Of a stretch of 64,000 nucleotides of DNA, positions 26,202 to 34,637 are shown piece after piece. Numbering within the stretch: position 1 is the stretch's first letter; each line of letters begins with the position of its first letter. A program made the position numbers and the translations under genes. This DNA is from Ruminococcus sp. (GTDB lineage: Bacteria; Bacillota; Clostridia; Oscillospirales; Ruminococcaceae): NCBI RefSeq assembly GCF_019423705.1, contig NZ_JAHZAX010000007.1, positions 62,001 to 126,000 of the forward strand, written 5' to 3'. The notes beneath the pieces are model-generated. The model saw only the letters and a program-made list of their open reading frames with translations. It did not search any database and was not told the origin of the DNA.

Positions 26202-28485
26202 AGGAAGCCAGCCCTTGTCCAAGAGCGATACCGCCGTCATTGGCAGGAACAAGACTGTGGGTGAGCACCTTGAAGCCCGAGCGTTCAAGCCTGCGTTTTA
26301 CCATATCGAGAAGCAGAGTGTTCTGAAAAACTCCGCCGCTGAGGGCGCAGACTTGCGTGCCGCTAAAGCTTTTCACCTTTTCGCAGGACGCTGTTATCAT
26401 ATCCGCAAGACAAGCGTGGAAAATGTATGCAAGCTCGTTTACGTCGCCACCTGCAAGTTTGAGCTCACAAAGCCTTTTCACAAGCGCCGTGGTGCAAAGC
26501 ATTATCCTGCCCTCTTTTTCGGCGGTGAGCTTTGCAAGTTCTGAGGAAATTCCGCACTTTGCAAATGGCTCACGGCTGAATTTTTCCGCCGCAAACTGCA
26601 AAGCCATTGAAGCTTCGCCCTCAAATGTTGAAGCCCTGCGCAGTCCGAGAATTGCGGACACGCCGTCAAAAAGCCGTCCTGCGCTGGTGGATCTTACAGC
26701 GTTCAGACCTTTGTCCGCCATTGTGGAGATAAGCTTAAATTGCTTTTTGTCGCAAATGCCAAGCTTTTCGCAGACCTCTGCGCCATTATCTTTGCTGTCG
26801 CCAAAAGCGTCGCTTATTATCGCCGCCGCAATGCGCCAGCCTTCCTTTGCGGAAAGGTCGCCGCCAACCTGCATAAAAGGCTTTATGCTTGCCGAACGTT
26901 CAAAGCCGAAGCGGTCGCAGAGAAGAATCTCGCCGCCCCAGATGGTGCCGTCCGTGCCGTAACCCGTGCCGTCAAATGCCACGCCGATAACTTTGCCGTC
27001 ATAGTCGTTTTCCGCCATACAGGAAAGAATGTGGGCGTAATGGTGCTGGACTTTTATCACAGGCAGACCAAGGCTTTCAGCCAAAGCGGCGGTGTTGTAT
27101 TTCGGGTGCATATCGCAAACCACAGCCGTTGGATTGGCTTCAAGAAGCTCGCACATACGCTTGACGGACTCTTCGAGGGCTTTCACCGTGCGGATATCCG
27201 CCATATCGCCGACATAGGGGGAAAGATAGAAAAGATCGTTCTTTCGGATACAAAAGGCGTTTTTCAGCTCGCCGCCAATGGCAAGGATCTCACCTTTCAT
27301 TCCAAAAGATGTCATCACGGGCAGGGGAGCATAGCCCCTCGAACGCCTTATCATATAAGGTCTGCCGCCATAGGTAGTCATAACCGTGTCGTCTGCACGG
27401 AGCAGAATTTTTCTGTTGTGGGAAAGTATCAGATCGCAGAAGCTTGCTATCTCCTGCAAGGCGTCCTCATCGCTGCGGCAGATCGGTGCACCACGGACAT
27501 TGCCGCTGGTCATAACAAGGCTGTCGGTCATTTTTACGCCGTCGTCATAGTCGAAAAGCAAAAGCTGCAAAGGCGCATATGGCAGCATAACGCCGATGTT
27601 CGGGTTATCGGGGGCAACGCTTTCGCAAAGTGCGCCGCCTGTTTTCTTTCTCATAAGCAGGATAGGCTTTTGCCAGCCCGTCAGAAGCTTTTCCTCATCG
27701 GGTGATATCTCGCATTCACGCCTTGCGGTGTCCATATCTTTCAGCATAACCGCAAAGGGCTTTGCAGGCCGTGTTTTAAGTTCACGAAGCCTTTTTACCG
27801 CACTATCGTCCTTGGCGTTGCAGCAAAGGTGAAATCCGCCAATGCCCTTGACTGCGATTATCTTGCCCTGCATAATGGCTTTTCTTGCGGCGGTGATAGC
27901 CTTGCTGCCACGTTCGCCGCCGATGATGTAGACCTCCGGGCCGCAGTCATTGCAGCAAACGGGCTGGGCGTCATAACGCCTTGTGGCAGGGTCGGTGTAT
28001 TCCGCAGCGCAGCTTTTGCACATCGGAAATTCCGACATTGTGGTGCGGACTCTGTCATAGGGCATAGCATCCATTATCGTGAGCCTTGGACCGCATTGGG
28101 TGCAGTTTATAAAAGGGTGGTGATATCGCCTGTTGCCCTTGTCAAAAAGCTCCGCCCTGCATTTTTCGCATATGCCGATATCGGGGGAGACGAAAATATC
28201 TCCCTTTTCTTTTTCGCTTTCGATTATCTCAAAGCTTTCAAAGCTTGGCTCATCGCAATGGGCGGAGATAACTTCCATTACCATTGCACGCTCGGGGGCT
28301 TTGTCCTCAAGAGCTTTTTTCAGCCCCTCGATTGCCTCGTCAGAACCCTGTGCGTGTATCTCAACATAAGAGCCTTTATTCGCCACCGTGCCTTTGAGCC
28401 CCAGCCTGTCCGCTTCACGGCTCACAAAGGGTCGAAAGCCCACCCCTTGCACAATGCCGTAAGCTCGAATCATCTCTGTTTTCAT
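26173..28485 (-). CDS. hypF: HypF, carbamoyl transferase for cyanide ligand synthesis
   Basis: Converts carbamoyl phosphate and ATP to carbamoyl-adenylate and transfers the carbamoyl group to HypE. 770 residues, full length: acylphosphatase-like domain (1-90, GIVQGVGFRPFV), two zinc fingers (CEKC...CTQC and CKSC...CNDC, about 106-180), a YrdC-like domain (about 200-385) and the Kae1-like domain (about 390-760, VQHHYAH and AFDGTGYGTDG). The C-terminal residues after GGIALGQG come from a dispersed repeat, an apparent late replacement of the natural end. Eight bases separate it from the upstream small gene. Confidence 0.95.
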   Translation of the reverse strand: MKTEMIRAYGIVQGVGFRPFVSREADRLGLKGTVANKGSYVEIHAQGSDEAIEGLKKALEDKAPERAMVMEVISAHCDEPSFESFEIIESEKEKGDIFVSPDIGICEKCRAELFDKGNRRYHHPFINCTQCGPRLTIMDAMPYDRVRTTMSEFPMCKSCAAEYTDPATRRYDAQPVCCNDCGPEVYIIGGERGSKAITAARKAIMQGKIIAVKGIGGFHLCCNAKDDSAVKRLRELKTRPAKPFAVMLKDMDTARRECEISPDEEKLLTGWQKPILLMRKKTGGALCESVAPDNPNIGVMLPYAPLQLLLFDYDDGVKMTDSLVMTSGNVRGAPICRSDEDALQEIASFCDLILSHNRKILLRADDTVMTTYGGRPYMIRRSRGYAPLPVMTSFGMKGEILAIGGELKNAFCIRKNDLFYLSPYVGDMADIRTVKALEESVKRMCELLEANPTAVVCDMHPKYNTAALAESLGLPVIKVQHHYAHILSCMAENDYDGKVIGVAFDGTGYGTDGTIWGGEILLCDRFGFERSASIKPFMQVGGDLSAKEGWRIAAAIISDAFGDSKDNGAEVCEKLGICDKKQFKLISTMADKGLNAVRSTSAGRLFDGVSAILGLRRASTFEGEASMALQFAAEKFSREPFAKCGISSELAKLTAEKEGRIMLCTTALVKRLCELKLAGGDVNELAYIFHACLADMITASCEKVKSFSGTQVCALSGGVFQNTLLLDMVKRRLERSGFKVLTHSLVPANDGGIALGQGLASFELGVRSEE

Positions 28486-28493
28486 AGTCGTAT

Positions 28494-28901
28494 TTATATC
28501 AATTCTCTTACGGAGTCCTTTATCTCGTCCTCAAAATCGCTGTTCAAAACGTCGATAAGAACGTCTTCAAATGGCTCATAGTCCTGTTCGTTTTCCTGTG
28601 CAAATACCATTACTCTTGCTAACATTCTGACTGTGTTAAGGGTGGGGCGGCGTGATACCGACTTCATAAGCGCACCCTCATAGCCCCTGCCGAAAAACTG
28701 CTCCGCATATCGCACAACGGCTCCTGCTGTGTCAAAGTCCGCCATAGGGTGGCGCTCCATAAATCTAAGCAGCGGTTCAACGGCTTCAAAGCTTGCGCCG
28801 CTTTCGTCAAGCTCCTGCATACAGTTTTCCGCCTCGTAATCAAATTCGCCCTCTTCGAGAGCGTCTTCAAGGCGCTCTATGATATCGTCTATCTCGTTCA
28901 T
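28494..28901 (-). CDS. Small acidic helical protein of unknown function in the nif-like/hyp operon
   Basis: 135 residues, strongly acidic, predicted all-helical (HEAT- or TPR-like look), with a single Cys. It overlaps the upstream nifK-like gene by 4 bp (ATGA) and is 8 bp from hypF, so it is co-translated with both classes of genes. I do not recognise a family. It could be a small chaperone or adaptor of the system. No hydrophobic segment. Confidence 0.65.
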   Translation of the reverse strand: MNEIDDIIERLEDALEEGEFDYEAENCMQELDESGASFEAVEPLLRFMERHPMADFDTAGAVVRYAEQFFGRGYEGALMKSVSRRPTLNTVRMLARVMVFAQENEQDYEPFEDVLIDVLNSDFEDEIKDSVRELI

Positions 28902-29971
28902 TTCAGCTCATATTCCCCTTTCAAAAGCCTTCCTGACAGCCCAAAATGCGGAAAGTCGATAAAAATTCCCTCAAAATCTTTTACAACACGCTTTAGCGTT
29001 CTGTCTGCGATGATAACGTCATATCCGCCCTCGTCGCAAAGCCTGCGAAGATCGTCCTCATCTGAAAGCGTCACGTCGCTAGGCTTTGAAAGTTGGGATT
29101 TTTGCATAAAAAATGTTGCGTTGTGGCATTGACAGTCCCAGCGGTCTTTTATAAGCTTCCTAAGCTCGTTCGCCGCCGTTTGCGTGTGAATGATAAGCAC
29201 CTTTTTGCCGTCAATATCGGCACTTTCAAGCTGTTCAAAAACATTCTCACTTATGCAGCATTTGGGAAATTCAACCTCATATGGTGTGCCGAACTTTTCT
29301 TTGAGATATTCCGCCGCCTTTATGCCCGAGGCAGAAATGACGATGTTTTTCTCGCAGCTTGAAGCATTTTTCACGTCCTCAAGCCCTGCACCCATTCCAT
29401 AGCAGACAACGTTTTTATAGCCCTTATCCTCGTATTCCGCCACGATATCCTCGGCGCTTATAAGGCTTATCTCAAGGGGCGCTGCGCCGATAATGCCCAC
29501 TTTGCCGACCTCTTTTGGCAGATCGTCTTTCGCAAAGGTCTTGAAAAGCTTTAGCCAGACCTCTTCCTCGCCCTTGTCGAAATAATTTGTGCCGGTACAT
29601 TCCGCCGTTATGCAGGGAAGCCCCGTTTTCTTTTCCGCCATTCGCTTCAGCGCACGCATATCCGTTGCGATAACAGCAGGCACAGGCGTGCCGATCATTG
29701 CGGTGAAAGCAGGTTTTAGCTGATCGCAGGCTTTGGAAAGCTTTTCGATGAGCCTGTCGTCACGGCCTAAAATTGCGTCCATATCTCTAAGCCCTGCGCT
29801 GAAAATTGCGCTCTTTTTGACAAACCAGCGTGGCTCGTCAAAGCCGCACACGTTGCCTGCGCAGCCCCCAGCGTCGCATATGACGATAAGTCCGCCAAGC
29901 TCGTAGAGCACTGCCGAAGCACCCGACTGATCGGGCGCAAAGGGTGATAAAAGCTTCAAAAGGTCTTTCAT
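28898..29971 (-). CDS. Nitrogenase-like component, NifK-type (set 1)
   Basis: Member of the oxidoreductase/nitrogenase component 1 superfamily, 357 residues, shorter than NifK (over 450). Near the N-terminus YELGGLIVICDAGGC (C37) followed by DEPRW aligns by eye with the NifK region around the P-cluster ligand Cys95; an equivalent of NifK Cys70 is not seen. Extra cysteines at 32 and 42 are specific to this copy. It pairs with the nifD-like gene directly upstream (ATGA overlap) and shares the N-terminal YELGG/DEPRW signature with the gene at 32122-33303. Substrate unknown. Confidence 0.8.
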   Translation of the reverse strand: MKDLLKLLSPFAPDQSGASAVLYELGGLIVICDAGGCAGNVCGFDEPRWFVKKSAIFSAGLRDMDAILGRDDRLIEKLSKACDQLKPAFTAMIGTPVPAVIATDMRALKRMAEKKTGLPCITAECTGTNYFDKGEEEVWLKLFKTFAKDDLPKEVGKVGIIGAAPLEISLISAEDIVAEYEDKGYKNVVCYGMGAGLEDVKNASSCEKNIVISASGIKAAEYLKEKFGTPYEVEFPKCCISENVFEQLESADIDGKKVLIIHTQTAANELRKLIKDRWDCQCHNATFFMQKSQLSKPSDVTLSDEDDLRRLCDEGGYDVIIADRTLKRVVKDFEGIFIDFPHFGLSGRLLKGEYELK

Positions 29972-31293
29972 TTTTTTGCTCCTTTCTTGTCCTTATCGCT
30001 ATCGCAAAGTGCGTTGTCAAGCTCATGGAAGAGCTTTTTCACCCCTGCATAACCGAATGGCTGGACTTCGCCGCAGAAGTCTGCGCCTTTGCATTCGGGG
30101 TGATAATATTTGCAGTCCTTGCCGATATAAGCGTCGATATCATCGCAAGGCTCGTAATAGAGCATTGTCGGCGAAAGGTTTGAATATATCTTTGTTTCGG
30201 GCGAAAGCTGGGCGATCTTTTTCACAAAAGCGAAATTTCGCTCACCAACGGTGCAGAAAATTTCTTTCACCTCAAAGCCGTATCTTATCAGCGCAAGGGA
30301 AGTCTCGATAGGGTCGCAGTTTGAAAATTCTCCCACCGCAAAGCGCAGTTTGCCGTGCTTTGCCTTGAAAGCTTCTACAGCCTGCATTGTTTCGTCATAA
30401 TAAGCGCTGTCGTCAAGGTCTGCGCCGATAGCCTGACCGAGAAGCTTGTACTGATTGTGTATCTTGTCAAGCTGGAAAAGTCTCAGCAGTTCAATGCTTG
30501 GAATGCCAAGGCGCTCTTCCATATCCTGCGCCGCATATCTCGCTTCGGGGTCGAGGACAAGGGAAAAATTTGCTCTTGACATCTGCTCGTATTCCTCAAA
30601 GGTCTGACACCGTGAAAGCTCTCTTATCTTTTTTATCCCAGCCGAGGTCATAAGCTCATAAAGCTCGCAATCCTCCTGCAATGGTGAGAAATAACCCATA
30701 ATGTTTATCTCGTCCGAACGGCGCTTTTGCGGCTTCAATAGCGAATAGACCGACTTTCGCACCGCTGCCATAGGCGGAAGTTTTTTCTCTCTCGTCAGCG
30801 CATACATATAGCAGGGCACAACGGGAACATTGGCACGCTGGCTGCTTTTGCGGCAGACTCTTTCCATATCCGTGCCAAGGAGAGCGTCAACGCAGGTTAT
30901 ACATATCATCACCGCAGAGGGGATGTAGTCAAGGCTCTGACAGACTTCCTCAACGGCTTTCGGTATCTTGCTCAAATGCCTGCCCGTGACGATATCCGTG
31001 TCATCAAGTAGCAGATAAAAGAATCTGTCGCCATAGCTGCTTTCAGCACGCAAAGTCGAGGTGTTACGTCCGCAGCAGGCAGGTGCGACCAGCAGCATAA
31101 CAGACTCAGGCACCGAAAGCCCAGCCCTTTTTACGCCGAAGCCCTGCGCACCGGGGGAGTTGAAAGCCAGCGTTGCGGGGGAGCTGTAAATAAGATGTTT
31201 GGCGGACAAAAGCTCGTTGGGAATGTTGTCCTTGCCAAGCTCTGCCAGCTCACGGGCGGTTATATAAAAAGCTTTTGTTTCAATATCTGCCAT
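29968..31293 (-). CDS. Nitrogenase-like component, NifD-type (set 1)
   Basis: 441 residues from the ATG at 31293 (site GAGGT), which lies next to the TGA of the nifH-like gene. Conserved Cys73/74 in LLVAPACCGR and Cys134 in CITCVDALLG align by eye with the NifD P-cluster ligands Cys88 and Cys154; Cys62 has no counterpart. The FeMo-co ligands are missing: the region matching NifD Cys275 reads LVLDPEARYAAQDMEERLG, and the region matching His442 reads PFGYAG with Phe413 in its place. A C-terminal Cys-rich stretch (KDCKYYHPECKGADFC) is notable. So it likely holds a simple iron-sulfur cluster and a cavity for an unknown substrate or cofactor. Confidence 0.82.
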   Translation of the reverse strand: MADIETKAFYITARELAELGKDNIPNELLSAKHLIYSSPATLAFNSPGAQGFGVKRAGLSVPESVMLLVAPACCGRNTSTLRAESSYGDRFFYLLLDDTDIVTGRHLSKIPKAVEEVCQSLDYIPSAVMICITCVDALLGTDMERVCRKSSQRANVPVVPCYMYALTREKKLPPMAAVRKSVYSLLKPQKRRSDEINIMGYFSPLQEDCELYELMTSAGIKKIRELSRCQTFEEYEQMSRANFSLVLDPEARYAAQDMEERLGIPSIELLRLFQLDKIHNQYKLLGQAIGADLDDSAYYDETMQAVEAFKAKHGKLRFAVGEFSNCDPIETSLALIRYGFEVKEIFCTVGERNFAFVKKIAQLSPETKIYSNLSPTMLYYEPCDDIDAYIGKDCKYYHPECKGADFCGEVQPFGYAGVKKLFHELDNALCDSDKDKKGAKK

Positions 31294-31294
31294 A

Positions 31295-32080
31295 TCAGAC
31301 CTCTGCGCTGTCAGCGCTATTTTCGTTTTGATCTTCTGCAATGAGGACTTTCGCAAGGGCGATAAAACGCTCCGCCGCAAGACAGTCGGGCTGACCTTCT
31401 ATAACGGTCATACCCTTGTCCTCACATCTGATTATATCGTCGCTCCTCGGGATATCCGCAACGATCTCAAGGCCTGCGCTGTCGGCAAAGGCTTTGACCT
31501 TTTGCTCCTCGTCCTCAACATTTCGCCTGTTCATCACAATACCACGGACTTTTGCGTAGCTTCTGTCGGCGAAATTGTTCACGGCGCTGTTGATATTGTT
31601 TGCCGCATAAAGCGCCATTTTCTCGCCTGACGTGACAATAAGCACCTTTGAAGCGTAGCCCTCTCGTATGGGTGCGGCAAATCCACCGCACACAACGTCG
31701 CCAAGCACGTCATAGAGCACCACATCGGGTTGATATTTTTCAAAAAGCCGCAGGTCTTCAAGCAGACTGAATGTGGTGATTATTCCACGTCCTGCACAGC
31801 CAAGACCCGGGGTGGGGCCGCCTGTTTCAATGCACAGCACGCCGCCGAAACCCTCTTTTGATATCTCTGCAATGTCCTCTGGGTCGTCATCGTGTTCACG
31901 GAGATAATTCATCACAGGGGTCACAGGCTCGCCGCCAAGAAGGTTTATGGTGGAATCCGCCTTAGGGTCGCAGCCTATTTGTATCACCTTTTTGCCAAGG
32001 CTCGCAAAAGCGGCGGCAAGATTGCCCGTCACAGTCGATTTGCCTATTCCGCCCTTTCCGTATACCGCAATTTTTATCAT
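31295..32080 (-). CDS. Nitrogenase iron-protein-like ATPase, NifH-type (set 1)
   Basis: ATP-driven electron donor of the NifH/BchL family, 261 residues (a little shorter than NifH). P-loop GKGGIGKST (8-16), GCDPKADST, and both [4Fe-4S] ligands: C95 in PGLGCAGRG and C131 in LGDVVCGGF. It should work as a homodimer delivering electrons to the D/K-like partner encoded next. The Shine-Dalgarno sequence GGAGG (32103-32107) is about 22 nt from the ATG, with a small hairpin (32088-32100) in between. Confidence 0.92.
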   Translation of the reverse strand: MIKIAVYGKGGIGKSTVTGNLAAAFASLGKKVIQIGCDPKADSTINLLGGEPVTPVMNYLREHDDDPEDIAEISKEGFGGVLCIETGGPTPGLGCAGRGIITTFSLLEDLRLFEKYQPDVVLYDVLGDVVCGGFAAPIREGYASKVLIVTSGEKMALYAANNINSAVNNFADRSYAKVRGIVMNRRNVEDEEQKVKAFADSAGLEIVADIPRSDDIIRCEDKGMTVIEGQPDCLAAERFIALAKVLIAEDQNENSADSAEV

Positions 32081-32121
32081 AAAAGTCCGTGCCCAGCACG
32101 TTCCTCCTTTGTGTTTTTATT

Positions 32122-33303
32122 TTAATTTATACCAAGCGCTTGTGCGCAGTTTTTGCCTATAAGGTCGGGGATATCTTTGAGAAAACATCTTCCCGAAAAC
32201 GCAACCTGCGGCAGAGGGATAAAACGCTTGTTATTGCCGCAAATCGGCTTGAAAAGCGGGTCGGCGATGATAACAGCATTGTCATCAAGTCCGCAAAGTA
32301 TCTTTTCCAGCCGCTCTTCCTCATAGTCAAAACAGGTGATATCGGCACCATTCAGCACACCTTCACAGCCGCCTTCGACTGTTGAGATCACCCTGCCCCC
32401 AAGTTCCGCCGCCAAAGATGAAGCAAAAACGCTTTCGCCAAGAATGACGATATCGTTCGCCGAATTATCCGACCTGTACTCTTTGCAGGAATTTATGCAG
32501 ATCTTTTTCTCTGCCGCAAGATTTATATCACTAATGACTTTCGCCGAAAATCCCACACCTAAGGGCACGCCGATAACATAAGGTATGCCGAAGCGCTCCC
32601 AAAGATATTCCGCCGCAGGGATTCCGCAGGAGGATATCACAAGGCTGACCTCAGCTTCCGAACTGCGTTTTATCTCGTCAAGGTCACAACCCATTGCAAA
32701 GCAGCTTTTTACGGTCAGACCCTTTTGTTCAAGCAGCGCTTTGATAGACTGAACGCTGGTGTTTATGGAAAAATCAAGGGGCGTTGCGCCGATGATATTA
32801 ACGGAGTTTTTTTCGGTCGCAATAGGCGGCTGGCAGAAATTCTCCGCCAGCAAACGGAAAGCTTGTCCTGCCCCGTGAAGATATGTGAAAGTGCCGTTGG
32901 TGTCGGCGCAGAAAGTTTTTATCCCCGTGCGAAGTTTTATCTCTTCCGCCGCCGAAACGAAGTCCGTTCCTATCATAGCAGGCATTGGCGAACCGCATAT
33001 GCAGATGAATTTCGGCGCAAGTTCTTTGGCGGCTTTGCAGATATCGCTGATGAATTTTTCATCGTTGCCCATAATGGCGTCGGTCTCGTTGAGGGCAGAA
33101 ATGTATATCATACTCTTGCGGTCGTACCAGCGTGGTTCATCGTGGGTGGCGTATGTGGAATTGCAGCCCGAAGCGTCGTGGACAACAACCATTCCGCCAA
33201 GCTCATACAAAGCCGAGCACACTCCCGAGGTGTCGGAAGAGTAGATAGAAATGACTTTTGCGCTCATCGTGTTCATCATATCGTTGCAATTTGTTGTGTT
33301 CAT
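32122..33303 (-). CDS. Nitrogenase-like component, NifK-type (set 2)
   Basis: 393 residues from the ATG overlapping the stop codon of the nifD-like gene (33300-33303). YELGGMVVVHDASGC (Cys47) and DEPRWYDRKS match the set 1 protein and the NifK Cys95 region. It has GSPMPAMIGTD and an NIIGATPLDFSI stretch shared in form with set 1 (GTPVPAVIATD, GIIGAAPLEISL). The two K-like proteins are clearly paralogous but well diverged. Catalytic or scaffold role unknown. Confidence 0.8.
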   Translation of the reverse strand: MNTTNCNDMMNTMSAKVISIYSSDTSGVCSALYELGGMVVVHDASGCNSTYATHDEPRWYDRKSMIYISALNETDAIMGNDEKFISDICKAAKELAPKFICICGSPMPAMIGTDFVSAAEEIKLRTGIKTFCADTNGTFTYLHGAGQAFRLLAENFCQPPIATEKNSVNIIGATPLDFSINTSVQSIKALLEQKGLTVKSCFAMGCDLDEIKRSSEAEVSLVISSCGIPAAEYLWERFGIPYVIGVPLGVGFSAKVISDINLAAEKKICINSCKEYRSDNSANDIVILGESVFASSLAAELGGRVISTVEGGCEGVLNGADITCFDYEEERLEKILCGLDDNAVIIADPLFKPICGNNKRFIPLPQVAFSGRCFLKDIPDLIGKNCAQALGIN

Positions 33304-34637
33304 AAACAGCTTTCGCACCCCCAGCCTTTGTGCTGAATAACAGTCCGCCTGTCCTTTTTGTTTTCAAAAGCGTTCACCATAAGGCCGCAAAGCTTTGAAA
33401 TGCCCTCAAAGCCGTAACCGCCGCCACCTGCCACGATATCGACAAAGTTGTCGGTCTGGCAATAAAACGCCGCTTTCTGCCCGATAGCAAGATAGTTTTC
33501 ACCGCTTTTGTTTTCCGTAAACTCCATTTGTACGTTGACGGTCGGCAAAATTTCAAGTTGAGGGAAATGTTCTTTCAACCATTCAAAGTCCGCTTTTTCT
33601 TCATCTGAAAAGCTGTCGGCGTAACAGCGCTTGACGTTGAAGCCATTTTCTAAAAGCAGTCTGCAAAGCCCTAAAGGTCTTGGGGCGGCGGTATAATCAA
33701 CCGAAATTGCAGTCTGTCCGACAGCAGAAAGGGCATTTGCAAGAGCATTGTCAGCTTGTGCCTTGTCCGCCGAAAGGTCGGGGGGCGCAATGCCAAGAGC
33801 CTTGCAAAGCTTGTCATAATTGTCCGCTATCTCGTCATAGCCCCAGCAAAGCGGAAGATACAAATGCTTTGTGCCAAGCCGCCGTTCAAGCTCATCGCCT
33901 GCCCCTTTTGCGGTGGGGATATATGTGATATTGAGGGAGCTTTCAGACATTTTTAGGTATTCATCATAGCTTTTGCATTTTGTGATATCCATAAGCTCAA
34001 CGCCTGCGGAATTTATTATCCGCACAAGCTCGCTGCTCTCGTCAGTAGCCCTGTCGCAGCCTATTATCGCTGCAGTTTTGGGGCTCTTTTTCACGTCAGT
34101 TAGCTTAAAAAGCGGTTCGTAAAGCTGCTTGCGCATTTGAGCGTCGGGGGAGATAGTTTTGCGCATTGTGGGGGTCATATAGCAGTCGATAAAATGGATA
34201 TCGGGGAAAGTGTTTGAAAGCTCATCTATTATCATTTTGAAGTCGCAGCCTGCGAAAAAATGCACGCAGCTGAGAAAAAGCAGCACGCATTTAGGCTTGT
34301 CGCCATTGTCGCAAAGTCGATTGATGATGTCCGTCACGCCGTCGATGACGTCCTGCTCCATCGTGCCGTCAAAAAGGTCACGCTCAGAAAGCGCCACCCA
34401 AGACATTCTGTCGTCGGCGTTCATTTCGGCGGCGGTCAAAATTACGCCCCTGAGACAGCCCCTTGCGCAGACGAATATCTGCCTTGACTGCGGGATAAGC
34501 ATACCCGTGTGGACAATGTTCCACACGCCTCTTGTGGGCGGATTGTATTCAAGTCCGCCTGCAAATGGCGCAGTAAATCTATCGCTGTGGATATCGCCGA
34601 TATTGATACCGACATTAGCATTGCAGTCATTTTTCAT
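33300..34637 (-). CDS. Nitrogenase-like component, NifD-type (set 2)
   Basis: 445 residues, ATGA overlaps on both sides. Cys57/Cys61 in FVCARGCLRG and Cys124 in LSCVHFFAGC align with NifD Cys88 and Cys154; no Cys62 counterpart. At the FeMo-co sites, the Cys275 region (NITYIPTAKGAGDELERRLG) has no Cys and the His442 region (GGGYGFEG) has Tyr408. It ends with GWGCESCL, a C-terminal Cys pair that could be a metal or redox site. Paired with the K-like protein that follows. Confidence 0.82.
   Translation of the reverse strand: MKNDCNANVGINIGDIHSDRFTAPFAGGLEYNPPTRGVWNIVHTGMLIPQSRQIFVCARGCLRGVILTAAEMNADDRMSWVALSERDLFDGTMEQDVIDGVTDIINRLCDNGDKPKCVLLFLSCVHFFAGCDFKMIIDELSNTFPDIHFIDCYMTPTMRKTISPDAQMRKQLYEPLFKLTDVKKSPKTAAIIGCDRATDESSELVRIINSAGVELMDITKCKSYDEYLKMSESSLNITYIPTAKGAGDELERRLGTKHLYLPLCWGYDEIADNYDKLCKALGIAPPDLSADKAQADNALANALSAVGQTAISVDYTAAPRPLGLCRLLLENGFNVKRCYADSFSDEEKADFEWLKEHFPQLEILPTVNVQMEFTENKSGENYLAIGQKAAFYCQTDNFVDIVAGGGGYGFEGISKLCGLMVNAFENKKDRRTVIQHKGWGCESCL

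Noticed and set aside
23340..28485. A [NiFe]-hydrogenase operon
   Set aside because: No large or small hydrogenase subunit, protease, hypA or hypB is visible in the window.
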